DNA of 37,863 bases from Gammaproteobacteria bacterium. GTDB taxonomy: Bacteria > Pseudomonadota > Gammaproteobacteria > Steroidobacterales > Woeseiaceae. Under the pieces are notes generated by a model that did not search any database, had not been told where the DNA came from, and worked only from the letters and a program-made list of their open reading frames with translations. The DNA is taken from contig JAADHU010000076.1 of the NCBI GenBank assembly GCA_013151645.1, positions 1 to 37,863 on the forward strand, read 5' to 3'. Position 1 is the stretch's first letter. Each line of letters starts with the position of its first letter. Of this stretch, positions 26,423 to 36,668 are shown in pieces. Made by a program: the position numbers and the translations under genes.

Positions 26423-28671
26423 CCTTCCGCCGACAAGCGCACGACCTTGCGCCAGCCTTTCGGCAGGAATCTTCCGCGCATTGCGCGGTCACCGTAGTAG
26501 TGATCGAGATCGTCCCACTTGATGGTCATCGTACGAGTATCGGTGTGCACCTGCAGGTGACCGTCCTCCGCAACCACGGCAACCGCCGCAAGATACTCTT
26601 CGCCTGCCTTGTACTTTTTCGACGGGATATTCATCAACTTCAGACCCTTGCCTTTCGCGAGCAACGGCAGTTCATCCATCTCAAACAATAACAGTCGCCC
26701 GAGTGAAGTCGCCGCAGCAACCAGACACTCGGTATCGGCGGGCACTCGCATCGGCACCACGGCCTTGCCTCCGGCGGGCACGCGAAGAATCGCTTTTCCG
26801 GCTTTGTTGCGGGATACCAGGTCCTGTAGCGTAGCGACGAAGCCATAGCCTGAATCGCTCGCCAGCAGCCAGCGATCCGTTGGTTCTCCAATCATCGTGC
26901 CACAAAAGACGGCACCATCCGGTGGTTTGAAGCGACCGGACAGTGGCTCACCCTGCCCGCGCGCAGACGGTAACAATTGTGCCAGGACACTGTAAACACG
27001 ACCGGTACTGTCCACGAACATCGCCAGTTGATTGCTGCGACCGGGAGCCGAGGCGAGAAAACCATCGCCGGATTTATAATTCAGCGTGAGCGAATCTATT
27101 TCGTGGCCTTTGGCCGCACGTGCCCAGCCGCGTTGCGACAACACCACCGTTACCGGCTCACTGGCAACCAGCTGAGTTTCGTCCAGAGCCTGAGCAGCCT
27201 CTCGTTCGACGATTGTTGTACGCCGCTCATCACCGTAACTCTCGGTGTCTTCCAGGATTTCTTTCTTGATCAGGGTCTTTAGCCGCGCCGTGCTCTTCAG
27301 CGTTTTTTGCAGCCCGTCTCGTTCTTCATTCAGTTCATCCTGCTCGCCGCGTATTTTCATTTCCTCCAGCTTGGCAAGGTTGCGCAAACGTAGATTCAGG
27401 ATCGCTTCGGCCTGAATGTCGACCAGCTCGAAGCGTTTCATCAATACAGGTTTCGGCTTGTCCTCGTGACGAATGATCGCAATAACTTCATCAATATTCA
27501 GGTAAGCGACCAGCAAACCCTCAAGGATCTGCAAGCGGTCGGTGACAATCTGCAATCGATGCTGAAGTCGTCGCGTCACCGTGTCTTTGCGAAATCTGAG
27601 CCATTCACTCAATAGTCCGAGCAGATTAAACGTACGCGGTCGGCCGTCCAGCGCGATAATATTCATATTGACCCGTACGGTACGTTCGAGCGACGTCGTC
27701 GAAAACAGGTGTGACATCAACTCCTCAACATTCACTCGTTTCGACTTCGGTGTAATGACAAGACGTATTGGATCTTCGTGATCGGACTCGTCACGCAAGT
27801 CCTCAACCATGGGCAATTTCTTGTTGCGCATTTGCGCCGCGATTTGCTCGAGAATCTTGTTGCCCGAAATCTGGTACGGCAGCGAATTGATCACGATATC
27901 GCCATCGTCTACCGTATACGATGCTCGCAGTCGCAGCGTGCCATTGCCGGTCTCGTAAATCGCCCGAATATCGCTGGTGGGAGAAACCAGCTCACCACCC
28001 GTTGGAAAATCCGGACCCTTAATGTGTTTCATGATGTCCGCGACAGTCGCTTTCGGCTTGTCGATGAGATGAATCACGGCACTCGCCACTTCGCGCAAGT
28101 TGTGCGGCGGCAGATCCGTCGAGAGACCGACAGCAATACCCATCGTGCCGTTGAGCAACAGGTTGGGTAGTCGAGCGGGCAATACCACCGGTTCGTCCAT
28201 CGTGCCGTCGAAATTTGGCACCCAGTCCACCGTGCCCTGCCCCAGTTCCTGCAACAGGCTGCGAGCGTACGGCTTGAGCCGCGACTCGGTGTAACGCATC
28301 GCGGCGAACGATTTCGGATCGTCGGTTGAGCCCCAGTTACCCTGACCGTCAACCAGGGAATATCGGTAGGAAAAATCCTGTGCCATAAGCACCATGGCTT
28401 CGTAGCACGCCGAATCCCCGTGCGGGTGAAACTTGCCAATCACATCGCCCACGGTGCGTGCCGATTTCTTCGGTTTTTGCCCGGCGGATAGTCCGAGCTC
28501 ACTCATCGCGTAAATAATGCGTCGTTGCACCGGTTTCAGGCCATCGCCGATTTGCGGCAACGCGCGATCGAGAATGACGTACATCGAGTAGTCGAGATAC
28601 GCTTTCTCGGTGTATTCCTTCAGCGGCAGCTGCTCGACACCCTCAAGGTTCAGTTGGTTTTGCATGGTCAT
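26419..28671 (-). CDS. parC: DNA topoisomerase IV subunit A ParC
   Basis: Cleavage subunit of topoisomerase IV, which unlinks daughter chromosomes. The 750-residue protein has the active tyrosine in RYTESRL (Tyr127). The quinolone region reads [12 protein letters not shown], with Ser87 and Glu91 at the positions of E. coli Ser80 and Glu84, the wild-type drug-sensitive state. The C-terminal beta-pinwheel domain follows from about 500. The ATG overlaps the parE stop (ATGA on the minus strand), so the two subunits are translationally coupled. Confidence 0.97.
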   Translation of the reverse strand: MTMQNQLNLEGVEQLPLKEYTEKAYLDYSMYVILDRALPQIGDGLKPVQRRIIYAMSELGLSAGQKPKKSARTVGDVIGKFHPHGDSACYEAMVLMAQDFSYRYSLVDGQGNWGSTDDPKSFAAMRYTESRLKPYARSLLQELGQGTVDWVPNFDGTMDEPVVLPARLPNLLLNGTMGIAVGLSTDLPPHNLREVASAVIHLIDKPKATVADIMKHIKGPDFPTGGELVSPTSDIRAIYETGNGTLRLRASYTVDDGDIVINSLPYQISGNKILEQIAAQMRNKKLPMVEDLRDESDHEDPIRLVITPKSKRVNVEELMSHLFSTTSLERTVRVNMNIIALDGRPRTFNLLGLLSEWLRFRKDTVTRRLQHRLQIVTDRLQILEGLLVAYLNIDEVIAIIRHEDKPKPVLMKRFELVDIQAEAILNLRLRNLAKLEEMKIRGEQDELNEERDGLQKTLKSTARLKTLIKKEILEDTESYGDERRTTIVEREAAQALDETQLVASEPVTVVLSQRGWARAAKGHEIDSLTLNYKSGDGFLASAPGRSNQLAMFVDSTGRVYSVLAQLLPSARGQGEPLSGRFKPPDGAVFCGTMIGEPTDRWLLASDSGYGFVATLQDLVSRNKAGKAILRVPAGGKAVVPMRVPADTECLVAAATSLGRLLLFEMDELPLLAKGKGLKLMNIPSKKYKAGEEYLAAVAVVAEDGHLQVHTDTRTMTIKWDDLDHYYGDRAMRGRFLPKGWRKVVRLSAEG

Positions 28672-30554
28672 ATTTCCGCCAGGTTCCCTTTCTTCTCCAA
28701 CCAGCTGCGGCGATCCGCGGATCGCTTCTTGGCCAGCAACATGTCCATCAGCTGATCCGTGTTGTCGCTGGCATTGACGGTGAGCTGTACCAGTCGGCGT
28801 GTATCACGATTCATGGTCGTTTCCCGCAATTGCGCGGGATTCATTTCGCCGAGACCCTTGAAGCGGGTCACCAATAATTTACCCCGTAATTTTTCGGCGT
28901 CGATTCGATCCAGCACGCCCTGCCGTTCGCTTTCATCCAGCGCATAATAAACCGTCTTGCCAACGTCAATGCGGTACAGCGGCGGCATCGCAATGTATAT
29001 GTGTCCCGCCAGCACCAGCTCACGAAAATGACGCAGGAACAAAGCACACAGCAACGTGGCGATATGAGCACCATCGGAATCGGCATCCGCGAGAATACAG
29101 ACCTTGTGATAACGAAGGTCGCCGATGTTGGCGCTACCTGGATCGACACCCAGGGCAACGCTGATGTCGTGTACCTCCTGTGATGCCAGTATCTCGCCGC
29201 TGTCGACCTCCCAGGTATTCAGAATCTTGCCCCGCAACGGCATGATCGCCTGTGTATTGCGGTCGCGCGCCTGCTTCGCCGAACCACCGGCAGAGTCCCC
29301 TTCGACCAGGAAAATCTCACAAAACTCGGGCTCCTGAGACGTACAGTCGGCCAATTTCCCGGGCAGCGCGGGGCCGGACACAATTTTCTTGCGCACGACC
29401 TTTTTTGCCGCCTTCATACGCTTTTGTGCCTTACTGATCGCTTGTTGCGCGATCAGATCACCCGTTTCCGGGTGCTGGTTCAACCACAACGAAAAACTGT
29501 CCTTAATAATGCCGGAAACGAATGCAGCGGACTCGCGTGACGACAAGCGCTCCTTGGTTTGCCCGGAGAACTGCGGGTCCTCGAGCTTGGCACTCAACAC
29601 AAAACTCAAGCCGTCCCAGACGTCTTCGGGCGCAAGCTGGACACCGCGTGGCAACAAGCTGCGGAAATCGCAAAATTCCCGTATCGCGTTGGTCAGTCCG
29701 GTCCGCAGTCCGTTAACGTGCGTGCCACCCTGAGGCGTCGGCACCAGGTTGACGTAGCTTTCCATGACGACCTGGCTATCGACGGTATGCCAGACCAGCG
29801 CCCATTCGATCGCCTCGTTGTTGCCCGCCATACTGCCGCTAAATGGTTCCTCTGGCAGATACTCGGTCTTGCCGATCGCCTCCAGCAAATACTCTTCCAG
29901 TCCGCCGGAATAGCACCACTCGATTTTTTCCGCCGGCTTCTCGACGACCAGTTTGACCGTCAGGCCCGGGCACAGGACAGCCTTCGCTTTGAGCGCATGC
30001 TTGAGCCGCGGAATCGAAAGGTTAACGGAATCGAAATATTGGGCGTCGGGCCAGAAACGAATGGTCGTACCCGTATTGGCCTTGCCCACCTTGCCAACGA
30101 CCTCGAGCTTGCCGCGCTTTTTGCCGCCGGCAAAGCTCAGGTTGTATTCCTTGCCATTGCGCCGGATCCAGACCTCCAGATTCTTCGATAGCGCATTGAC
30201 CACGGAAACACCAACGCCGTGCAAGCCACCGGAATACTGATAATTGTCCTTGTTAAACTTCCCGCCGGCGTGCAGACGAGTCAGGATGAGTTCGACGCCG
30301 GGAATTTTTTCCTTCGGATGAATGTCGACCGGCATACCACGACCGTCATCGCTGACTTCGACAGAACCGTCTTTGTACAGCGTTACTTCAATTTTCTTAC
30401 AGTGTCCCGCCAGCGCCTCGTCGACGCTGTTGTCCACCACTTCGTGTGCCAGATGATTCGGCCGCGACGTATCCGTGTACATACCGGGGCGCCGCCGTAC
30501 CGGCTCGAGACCTGTCAAGACCTCGATATCAGCCGCGTCGTATCGTTTACTCAT
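28668..30554 (-). CDS. parE: DNA topoisomerase IV subunit B ParE
   Basis: ATPase subunit of topoisomerase IV. The 628-residue protein shows the GHKL site ([33 protein letters not shown]) and the Toprim domain ([34 protein letters not shown]). IMPLRGK, together with the short length, marks ParE rather than GyrB. It is the first of the parE-parC pair. The 89 bp upstream separate it from the DUF3501 gene on the same strand, so read-through from the rubrerythrin operon is possible. Confidence 0.97.
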   Translation of the reverse strand: MSKRYDAADIEVLTGLEPVRRRPGMYTDTSRPNHLAHEVVDNSVDEALAGHCKKIEVTLYKDGSVEVSDDGRGMPVDIHPKEKIPGVELILTRLHAGGKFNKDNYQYSGGLHGVGVSVVNALSKNLEVWIRRNGKEYNLSFAGGKKRGKLEVVGKVGKANTGTTIRFWPDAQYFDSVNLSIPRLKHALKAKAVLCPGLTVKLVVEKPAEKIEWCYSGGLEEYLLEAIGKTEYLPEEPFSGSMAGNNEAIEWALVWHTVDSQVVMESYVNLVPTPQGGTHVNGLRTGLTNAIREFCDFRSLLPRGVQLAPEDVWDGLSFVLSAKLEDPQFSGQTKERLSSRESAAFVSGIIKDSFSLWLNQHPETGDLIAQQAISKAQKRMKAAKKVVRKKIVSGPALPGKLADCTSQEPEFCEIFLVEGDSAGGSAKQARDRNTQAIMPLRGKILNTWEVDSGEILASQEVHDISVALGVDPGSANIGDLRYHKVCILADADSDGAHIATLLCALFLRHFRELVLAGHIYIAMPPLYRIDVGKTVYYALDESERQGVLDRIDAEKLRGKLLVTRFKGLGEMNPAQLRETTMNRDTRRLVQLTVNASDNTDQLMDMLLAKKRSADRRSWLEKKGNLAEI

Positions 30555-30643
30555 TTATCTTTCAGCCAAGCGATTTGAGCCCGGCGAGATTCTAGCAGGA
30601 AGAACACTCGTTCGCTTGAGACATATTTCTTGAGAGTACGCGC

Positions 30644-31228
30644 TTAATCCAGGTCCGCGACGAGTGACGCCCGAACATTTTCCGGAATGGGACCAATCTC
30701 AATCCGATAATTTTCATGATCGATACCGGCGGTGAGTTCGGCACCTGCCTGCAAGGCGGAAACCTGCTCCGCAGCAAGTTCGAAACGCAGAAAATGAACT
30801 GCGGAGGTCTTATCGTCATCGGATCGTTCAAGATCTTCGTCTGCAATTGACCGTATCGGTCTGAAATCGCCCACCCGCATCCAGACATGATTTTCGATGC
30901 CAACGAGCTGTTTCAGCATTACCTGCCGCTCGTCAGCGTCAGTGAATTCGATCATGAACGTCGCTTTCCAGTTGCTGCCGTCAGGAATGAGCGGGTTGTA
31001 GGCCGCCAGCTCTTCGGCGATTCCCTCTTGCTCGAAGATTCGCTCAATACGCAACATCTCCTGAACCTGGTACTGCATCGTCAGTCTGTCTTCAAAGTAC
31101 AGCGTGGCGTTCGCGCCCAGTTCAAGCCGCCGATCGCGTTTGTGCCGCATCACGTCGCGGCGAAACTGTTCGCGCTGCCGGGAATATTCCTCAAGACTGA
31201 GCAGGTCGTCGCTGCTTAGTTTTTCCAT
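30644..31228 (-). CDS. DUF3501 family protein
   Basis: A soluble protein of 194 residues with no signal peptide, recognised as DUF3501 by its opening (LSLEEYSRQREQFRR) and the block RLTMQYQVQEMLRIERI (about 48-64). The C-terminal half is acidic, with a DDDKTSAVHFLRF strand. Its function is unknown. It lies 10 bp after the Fe-S oxidoreductase gene and is the third gene of a rubrerythrin/Fe-S/DUF3501 operon, a combination I recall from other proteobacteria. Confidence 0.85.
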   Translation of the reverse strand: MEKLSSDDLLSLEEYSRQREQFRRDVMRHKRDRRLELGANATLYFEDRLTMQYQVQEMLRIERIFEQEGIAEELAAYNPLIPDGSNWKATFMIEFTDADERQVMLKQLVGIENHVWMRVGDFRPIRSIADEDLERSDDDKTSAVHFLRFELAAEQVSALQAGAELTAGIDHENYRIEIGPIPENVRASLVADLD

Positions 31229-31238
31229 TGGTCTTTAC

Positions 31239-32582
31239 TCAAATGCCGTAGGCGTTGCGTAGCAATTGCATGGGATGTTCCGCCACCTGCTGATCGAGGC
31301 CCTGCGCGATCTGTTCGGCAGCCATCGGACAATCACTGATAAAGTGCTGCGCTGCGCTTTTCCTGACCCTGTTAACAACCGGCCGGGCGATTTTCTTCGC
31401 GATCGCGTGAAACTCCTTTTTCACAGCGTAGGTGCCGTCGTGGCCGGAACAACGTTCGATGGCCTCCACTTCCGTGTCCGGCACCAACGACAACAAATCG
31501 CGTGTCTTGAGGCCGATATTCTGCACCCGAAGATGGCAAGGCACCTGGTATGCAATTTTTCCCAATGCATTTTCGAAGTCCGTTTTCATCTTGCCGTCCT
31601 TGTGACGCAACATCAGGTACTCAAAGGGATCGAACATCGCATCACGCACCCTGGCAACGTCCGGATCGTGCGGAAACATGAGGGGCAATTCCTGCTTGTA
31701 CATCAACGTGCACGACGGTATCGGCGTCACGATATCCCAGCCCTTTTCGATCCACGCCAGGAGAACCGGAATATTGACGTTTCTGGCCCGTTCAACAGCC
31801 TGTAGATCACCCAACTCGAGTTTGGGCATGCCGCAACACACTTCCTTTTCGGTGATAGCGACCGGAATACCGTTGTGCTCGTACACTGCCACCAGATCTT
31901 CAGCCAGCGACGGCATATTGCGATTGCCGTAGCACGTCGTATACAGCACGACTTTGCCGCGAGTCGTGTCGGTAGCGACCGCATCGTCACCCGCGGTGTC
32001 CCGATGATCCCGCAATCGTTTTCGTGCCGACCTTGAATAGTATTCGGGAATCGGTGCATCGCGATGCACACCGAGCGTCTTTTCAATAAGTTTACGCCCC
32101 ATCTTGCTTCGGTTGCCCGCATTGACAGCCTGAACCACCACCGGGATGCTCGCCAGCTTTCCCGTTCTATCGGTCGCGCTCAGCATGCGGTCTCGCCGAC
32201 TTGCGCCGTGATCCCGGAACCGTTTCGCCTTGGCGCGCAACATCAGATGCGGGAAATCGACGTTCCATTCGTGCGGCGGCACATACGGACATTTCGACAT
32301 GTAACACATGTCGCACAGGTAGCAGTGATCGACGATATCCCAGTAGACTTCTTTAGGGACCGTATCGACTTCCATGCTCTCCGATTCATCGACCGCATCG
32401 AAAAGGGTCGGAAACGCGTGGCACAAATTAAAACAGCGCCGACATCCATGGCAGATGTCAAACACACGCTCCAGTTCCCGGTTTAGCGAGGACTCGTCAT
32501 AGAAGTCCTCGCTTTTCCAATCCAGCGGGTGTCGCGTCGGGGCACCGAGACTGCCCTCGCGTTTGTTCGTAGGCTCGCTCAT
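31239..32582 (-). CDS. Fe-S oxidoreductase of the GlpC/heterodisulfide-reductase type
   Basis: A cytoplasmic protein of 447 residues. Two [4Fe-4S] motifs are visible: Cys44, 47, 50, 54 and Cys87, 90, 93, 98. The C-terminal half has a CCG-type domain (EVCCGMPKLELG); the second copy is altered to CSGHDGTYA. Such proteins pass electrons, and here the likely partner is rubrerythrin, encoded just upstream. The ATG at 32580-32582 is used; the preceding TTG gives one more residue. There is no Shine-Dalgarno, and a strong hairpin ends 7 nt before the ATG. Confidence 0.88.
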   Translation of the reverse strand: MSEPTNKREGSLGAPTRHPLDWKSEDFYDESSLNRELERVFDICHGCRRCFNLCHAFPTLFDAVDESESMEVDTVPKEVYWDIVDHCYLCDMCYMSKCPYVPPHEWNVDFPHLMLRAKAKRFRDHGASRRDRMLSATDRTGKLASIPVVVQAVNAGNRSKMGRKLIEKTLGVHRDAPIPEYYSRSARKRLRDHRDTAGDDAVATDTTRGKVVLYTTCYGNRNMPSLAEDLVAVYEHNGIPVAITEKEVCCGMPKLELGDLQAVERARNVNIPVLLAWIEKGWDIVTPIPSCTLMYKQELPLMFPHDPDVARVRDAMFDPFEYLMLRHKDGKMKTDFENALGKIAYQVPCHLRVQNIGLKTRDLLSLVPDTEVEAIERCSGHDGTYAVKKEFHAIAKKIARPVVNRVRKSAAQHFISDCPMAAEQIAQGLDQQVAEHPMQLLRNAYGI

Positions 32583-32589
32583 CAATCAA

Positions 32590-32619
32590 CAGACCGCAGC
32601 GATTGCTCGCCGCGGTCTG
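32590..32619. other. Hairpin between rubrerythrin and Fe-S genes
   Basis: CAGACCGC (32590-32597) pairs perfectly with GCGGTCTG (32612-32619). One mismatch inward, GCGA (32599-32602) pairs with TCGC (32607-32610) around a TTGC tetraloop. In the leftward transcript this 30-nt hairpin sits between the rubrerythrin stop and the Fe-S gene ATG, where a ribosome-binding site would be. No U-run follows. Confidence 0.65.
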
Positions 32620-32629
32620 CGAAACCGGC

Positions 32630-33049
32630 TTAGTCGTCCAGCGTATCCAGCGCTTTCTGGAAACGGTTGGCATGAGAACGCTCTGCTTTTGCCAGCGTTT
32701 CAAACCAGTCCGCGATTTCCTCGAAGTCTTCTTCACGCGCTGATTTTGCCATGCCCGGATACATATCCGTGTATTCGTGTGTCTCGCCCGCTATGGCGGC
32801 GGCCAGGTTCGCGCTGGTCGGACCGATCGGCAAACCCGTTGCCGGATCACCGGTCTCTTCCAGGTACTCGAGATGCCCATGCGCATGCCCGGTTTCGCCT
32901 TCCGCGGTGGAACGAAACACCGCCGCGACATCGTTGTACCCTTCGACGTCCGCTTTTGCCGCGAAATACAGATAGCGACGATTCGCCTGCGATTCGCCTG
33001 CAAATGCGTCTTTGAGATTTTGTTCGGTCTTGCTGCCTTTCAGTGACAT
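32630..33049 (-). CDS. Rubrerythrin-family di-iron protein (no rubredoxin domain)
   Basis: A ferritin-like four-helix protein of 139 residues. Ligand-type residues are Glu19 (AGESQAN), Glu52-x-x-His55 (GETGH), Glu89 (GETHEYTDMYP) and Glu123-x-x-His126 (AERSH). No CxxC rubredoxin domain is present, so it needs an external electron donor, perhaps the Fe-S protein encoded next. Peroxide reduction is the usual role. The ATG at 33047-33049 has GAGAGGAAG upstream; a start at 33064 is less likely. The promoter and a palindromic operator lie directly upstream. Confidence 0.92.
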   Translation of the reverse strand: MSLKGSKTEQNLKDAFAGESQANRRYLYFAAKADVEGYNDVAAVFRSTAEGETGHAHGHLEYLEETGDPATGLPIGPTSANLAAAIAGETHEYTDMYPGMAKSAREEDFEEIADWFETLAKAERSHANRFQKALDTLDD

Positions 33050-33081
33050 GGTACTTCCTCTCAATGGTTCGATGACGGGGT

Positions 33082-33096
33082 TTAGACTTAGTCTAA
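33082..33096. promoter_or_regulatory. 7-1-7 palindromic operator upstream of rubrerythrin
   Basis: TTAGACT-T-AGTCTAA is a perfect 7-1-7 inverted repeat. Its geometry matches Fur/PerR/Irr-type boxes, though the base sequence is not their textbook consensus. It lies just downstream of the predicted transcription start, so a bound repressor would block initiation or elongation. The binding protein is not encoded in the window. Confidence 0.65.
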
Positions 33097-33106
33097 GGTG
33101 TACTGA

Positions 33107-33135
33107 ACTTTATGCCCGGACAGAAGCGTTGTCAA
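33107..33135 (-). promoter_or_regulatory. Sigma-70-type promoter of the rubrerythrin operon
   Basis: Minus-strand consensus -35 TTGACA (33130-33135), 17-bp spacer, -10 TAAAGT (33107-33112). The predicted start near 33100 is about 50 nt before the rubrerythrin ATG and directly abuts the palindrome at 33082-33096. Confidence 0.65.
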
Positions 33136-33239
33136 CGGAGGTTGTTACGGGTTCTGGTACAACAGGCAGGCGTGGCACACAGGCTTGAGCCGAAGCAGGA
33201 AACTGTTGCACTATGCGGACTGGGCTCACTGAATTTGAA

Positions 33240-33482
33240 ATGAATATGACTGCCAAGAAACCGCTGAATCTTGAGAAATCACTGTCCGGTCTGGAAACAC
33301 TGGTCGAGGAGCTGGAAGGCGGTGAGTTGCCGCTGGACAAAGCCATGCAGAAATTTGAAGAAGGCGTGAAGCTGACCCGTGAGTGCCAGGCGGCACTCAA
33401 AGAAGCCGAGCAAAAAGTCAAAATCCTGCTTCATGACAGCGAAGGCGAGGAATCCCTCGAGTCGTTCGATCCCGGCGACTAG
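33240..33482 (+). CDS. xseB: Exodeoxyribonuclease VII small subunit XseB
   Basis: Small regulatory subunit of exonuclease VII, which degrades single-stranded DNA with XseA. The protein of about 80 residues has the family core (SLSGLETLVEELEGGELPL, then EGVKLTRECQAAL) and an acidic tail. The start is at 33240 or the next ATG at 33246; neither has a clear Shine-Dalgarno, and a start at 33213 seems too long. Normally xseB leads an xseB-ispA-dxs operon; here it stands alone, with a convergent ABC permease gene ending 11 bp away. Confidence 0.93.
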   Translation: MNMTAKKPLNLEKSLSGLETLVEELEGGELPLDKAMQKFEEGVKLTRECQAALKEAEQKVKILLHDSEGEESLESFDPGD

Positions 33483-33493
33483 CCGGGTCAAGC

Positions 33494-34723
33494 TTACTCG
33501 TAACGCAAGGCGTCAATCGGATCGAGGTTTGCAGCCTTGGCGGCCGGCACGATTCCGAAGACGATACCCACTGCGGCACAAAAGCCGAAGCTCAAGGTCA
33601 CCGCCCAAAGGGGTACATGGGCGGCCGGAAAGCCGGGTAACAATGCCGCGACCAATGCACCCAATCCGTAACCGACGGCGACACCGACGAAGCCGCCGAT
33701 CATGGTTAACGTCAGTGCTTCGATCAGAAATTGCAAGAGAATATCCTGCCGCGTTGCGCCCAACGCTTTGAGAATTCCGATTTCGCGTGTTCGTTCGGTC
33801 ACCGAAACCAGCATGATGTTCATGATGCCGATGCCACCGACCAGAAGTGATATGCCGACGATGCCGCCCGATACGGCGGTCACCATATTAATGACCGTGT
33901 TAAATGATTCGGTCAGCTGTTCCGCTGTCTGCACCTTGAAATCGTCCGGCTCACCGGCTTTGAGTCCGTGTTCCTGCCGCAAAACCCGACGTATCCGCTC
34001 TTTCACCTCATCCTGGCGGTTTATGTCATCCACCAGTACCTGAATCTGTATATCCAGATCTTTTGACGCACCCATGATGCGCTTGGCCGTACCATAGGGA
34101 AGTAACACGATATTATCCTGCGAAAAACCCAGCAGTTCCCCGCGTTTTTCCAGAACGCCAACGACCTTGCACCATTCGTTGCCGACATGGAAATACTCAC
34201 CAATCGAATCGTCCGGCATCTCAAGGTCTTCCAGGACATCGACGCCAACCGTGCACACCAACCGTCGCCGCGCGTCGTCATTGGTTGTAAAGAAACGCCC
34301 CTCCTGCAGATACATGCCGTTGACCTCGGGATAACTGGGACCAATACCGACAACACGGGAGAACGATACCTGCGAACGATAACTAAGCTTGCCCTGGGCG
34401 CCGGACTGCGTGAACAAAACCGGCGTTATATCGGAAATCCCGTCCACACGCCGGATAATGATCTGCATATCGCTGTCCCGCAGCTTCGCCAGGCGGCCCT
34501 GCAGTTGTTTCTTGAAGGGTGTGTAGGAGCGGATGGTCAGGGAGTTGCCACCCAGGCCGGCGAACTGTTCGTTGATGGTGTAGGACAGGCCCTGAACGAC
34601 AGAGACCACCGCGATGACCGAGGTCACACCGATAATGATGCCCAGCGAGGTCAGCAAGGAACGGAAACCATGGGCCCAGATGGATTCAAACGCTGAACGG
34701 ATACTTTCAAGTAACATGAACAT
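33494..34723 (-). CDS. MacB/FtsX-type ABC transporter permease
   Basis: An inner-membrane protein of 409 residues. The first transmembrane segment (about 23-45, SLGIIIGVTSVIAVVSVV) is followed by a large periplasmic domain (about 45-285) and three more helices in the C-terminal third (GIVGISLLVGGIGIMNIMLV and two further). The motif TERTREIGILKALGA is characteristic of FtsX/MacB permeases. The ATG at 34721-34723 shares one base with the stop of the ATPase gene (TGATG). It works as a mechanotransmission exporter with the next two genes. The substrate is unknown. Confidence 0.92.
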   Translation of the reverse strand: MFMLLESIRSAFESIWAHGFRSLLTSLGIIIGVTSVIAVVSVVQGLSYTINEQFAGLGGNSLTIRSYTPFKKQLQGRLAKLRDSDMQIIIRRVDGISDITPVLFTQSGAQGKLSYRSQVSFSRVVGIGPSYPEVNGMYLQEGRFFTTNDDARRRLVCTVGVDVLEDLEMPDDSIGEYFHVGNEWCKVVGVLEKRGELLGFSQDNIVLLPYGTAKRIMGASKDLDIQIQVLVDDINRQDEVKERIRRVLRQEHGLKAGEPDDFKVQTAEQLTESFNTVINMVTAVSGGIVGISLLVGGIGIMNIMLVSVTERTREIGILKALGATRQDILLQFLIEALTLTMIGGFVGVAVGYGLGALVAALLPGFPAAHVPLWAVTLSFGFCAAVGIVFGIVPAAKAANLDPIDALRYE

Positions 34724-35430
34724 CAGTGCATAGCCTGGGTATCGGACTCTATTTTGCCGTCCCCAAGACGAATAACCCGGTCGCAATGTGCGGCTATTTC
34801 CGGTTCATGTGTCACCATAATAATCGTCTGACCCTGCTGGTGCAGATCGTCTATCAGCGCCATGATCTCCCGGCTGGTTTTACTGTCCAGATTGCCGGTA
34901 GGTTCATCTGCCAGCAATATGGCCGGGTGGCCCACCAACGCCCGTGCAATCGCAACGCGTTGGCGTTGCCCGCCCGACATCTGGTTGGGCCGGGACTCAA
35001 GACGATCACCAAGGCCAACGTGCTCAAGGGCTTCGCCGGCAATGCGTTTGCGCTCCGCGAAAGGTATCTGCCGATAGATTAGTGGTTGCATCACGTTTTT
35101 TAATGCGGATGCGCGTGGCAGGAGATTGAAGCTCTGGAAAACGAATCCAATCTCGCGATTGCGGACTTTTGCCAGCTCGGCCTCACTCATGTCTCCCACG
35201 CGGGTCCCATTGAGCAGGTAGTTGCCGCTGGTCACACGATCCAGACAACCAATGATATTCATCATCGTGGATTTGCCGGAGCCGGAAGCACCAATAATGG
35301 CGATGTACTCATTCCGCGCAATCTCCAGGTCCACGCCATCGAGTGCATTGATGACCTGGTCGCCCATCGTGTAAGTCCGGTGGACATTCTGTAGCTGGAT
35401 AACCGGTGTATTCTTGTCAGCCGATTGCAT
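34723..35430 (-). CDS. MacB/LolD-type ABC transporter ATP-binding protein
   Basis: A 235-residue ATPase with Walker [10 protein letters not shown], the Q-loop [11 protein letters not shown], signature [14 protein letters not shown], Walker [13 protein letters not shown] and the switch histidine in VTHEPEIA. It belongs to the MacB/LolD/FtsE group. Unlike E. coli MacB, the ATPase and permease are separate proteins. It overlaps both neighbours by TGATG junctions, so the three transporter genes are translated together. Confidence 0.94.
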   Translation of the reverse strand: MQSADKNTPVIQLQNVHRTYTMGDQVINALDGVDLEIARNEYIAIIGASGSGKSTMMNIIGCLDRVTSGNYLLNGTRVGDMSEAELAKVRNREIGFVFQSFNLLPRASALKNVMQPLIYRQIPFAERKRIAGEALEHVGLGDRLESRPNQMSGGQRQRVAIARALVGHPAILLADEPTGNLDSKTSREIMALIDDLHQQGQTIIMVTHEPEIAAHCDRVIRLGDGKIESDTQAMH

Positions 35431-36656
35431 CAGCCGCTGATTTCCACGGTCACGTCGTTGTCTTCGTCATTACCTTCAGGCCGTTGTGCTTCCTCGATAT
35501 CCTCACCATCGTTCAGGTGCCGCAAGATTCTGAATGGACCGGTAACGACGACATCGCCTTCCTCCAGGCCGTCGACAATTTCCTGGTCGCTGTCGCTCGA
35601 AATACCGACTTCGATATCCTTGCGAATTGCCTTTCCATCCTGCATGACAAAGACGTAGGTTTGTTCTTCCCGGGCCACTTTATTTTCATCCGTATCGTCG
35701 TCGTAAAGCAACGCCTGTACCGGAATCGCCAGCGTTTCTTCGCTGCTCTCAGTGTAGATATCGGCACGTACACTCATGCCGGGGCGTATGGTCATACGGT
35801 TCTGCTCATCCAGCAGAATTTTTACCAGGAAGGATAAACTCGCCTGACCCGGGGTCTGCCGAGCGACGGATGCAATAGACTGAATAGTGCCGGAAAGCGG
35901 GGTATCGGGATAAGCGGCTGTAAAGATATCCGCGTTCTGGCCTTCATGAACCTGGGCGATATCGGCCTCGTCTACCTGGACTTCCGTCAGCGTTTCCGAG
36001 GGATCGGCAATCACCATCATCGTGGAGCCCGGAATATTCGTGGTGCCGGCAATGACCGTTTCACCAACCTTGATATCGACCTGGATAACAACACCGTCAA
36101 TCGGTGACTTGATACGCGTCTTGGACAGCAAATCTTCAGATTGATCGAGCGCGGCACGGGCTTGTGCCAGGGATTCCTGCAACGAGCGGATATCCACTCT
36201 TGCCAGCGCAAGCTCACTTTCCAGCGCGTCGTAACTGTCCTCATCGACCAGATTTCGGCCAAACATGGTTTTCTGGCGTTCAAAGCGGTCGGCAAGCGTT
36301 TTGATCAACAGGCGTTGTCGTTCAATGGCAATCTGTTGAATACGAACCCGTGCCTCCGCCTGCTCCACCTGGGCCTGATAGGTCTTGGGATCCAGCGTAA
36401 TAACAGCGTCGCCCTTGACGACCTTGTCCGCTTCTTTGACGTGCAACTCAATAACCTGCCCGATGACTTCGGAGCGTAGTTGCACTTGTTCGCGGAACGC
36501 GAGTGTACCGGTCGCCAGAATCGAGCTCTGGATCAGTTTGCGTTCGACCTTTTCCGTTTCAACCTGTTTGGCGTCGGAGCCCCCGGTGAATTTAGAAATC
36601 AACGGCAATCCGACCAGCAGTACTGCCAGTCCGGCAAAAATCAGGATTTTTTTCAT
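35430..36656 (-). CDS. MacA-like periplasmic adaptor (membrane fusion protein)
   Basis: A 408-residue HlyD-family adaptor. An N-terminal membrane anchor (about 4-22) is followed by the barrel-sandwich lipoyl half ([22 protein letters not shown]), a long alpha-helical hairpin (about 95-190), the second lipoyl half (KSPIDGVVI), a beta-barrel (about 220-310) and a membrane-proximal domain. The C-terminus is a strongly acidic tail. It links the inner-membrane ABC pump to an outer-membrane channel; no TolC-like gene is in the window. The gene lies 12 bp after the YIP1 gene. Confidence 0.92.
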   Translation of the reverse strand: MKKILIFAGLAVLLVGLPLISKFTGGSDAKQVETEKVERKLIQSSILATGTLAFREQVQLRSEVIGQVIELHVKEADKVVKGDAVITLDPKTYQAQVEQAEARVRIQQIAIERQRLLIKTLADRFERQKTMFGRNLVDEDSYDALESELALARVDIRSLQESLAQARAALDQSEDLLSKTRIKSPIDGVVIQVDIKVGETVIAGTTNIPGSTMMVIADPSETLTEVQVDEADIAQVHEGQNADIFTAAYPDTPLSGTIQSIASVARQTPGQASLSFLVKILLDEQNRMTIRPGMSVRADIYTESSEETLAIPVQALLYDDDTDENKVAREEQTYVFVMQDGKAIRKDIEVGISSDSDQEIVDGLEEGDVVVTGPFRILRHLNDGEDIEEAQRPEGNDEDNDVTVEISG

Positions 36657-36668
36657 TGAATAGTCCCG

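Noticed and set aside
33082-33096. IscR type-1 site
   Set aside because: IscR sites also contain GACT and AGTC arms, but with a longer centre; here the arms are separated by one base.
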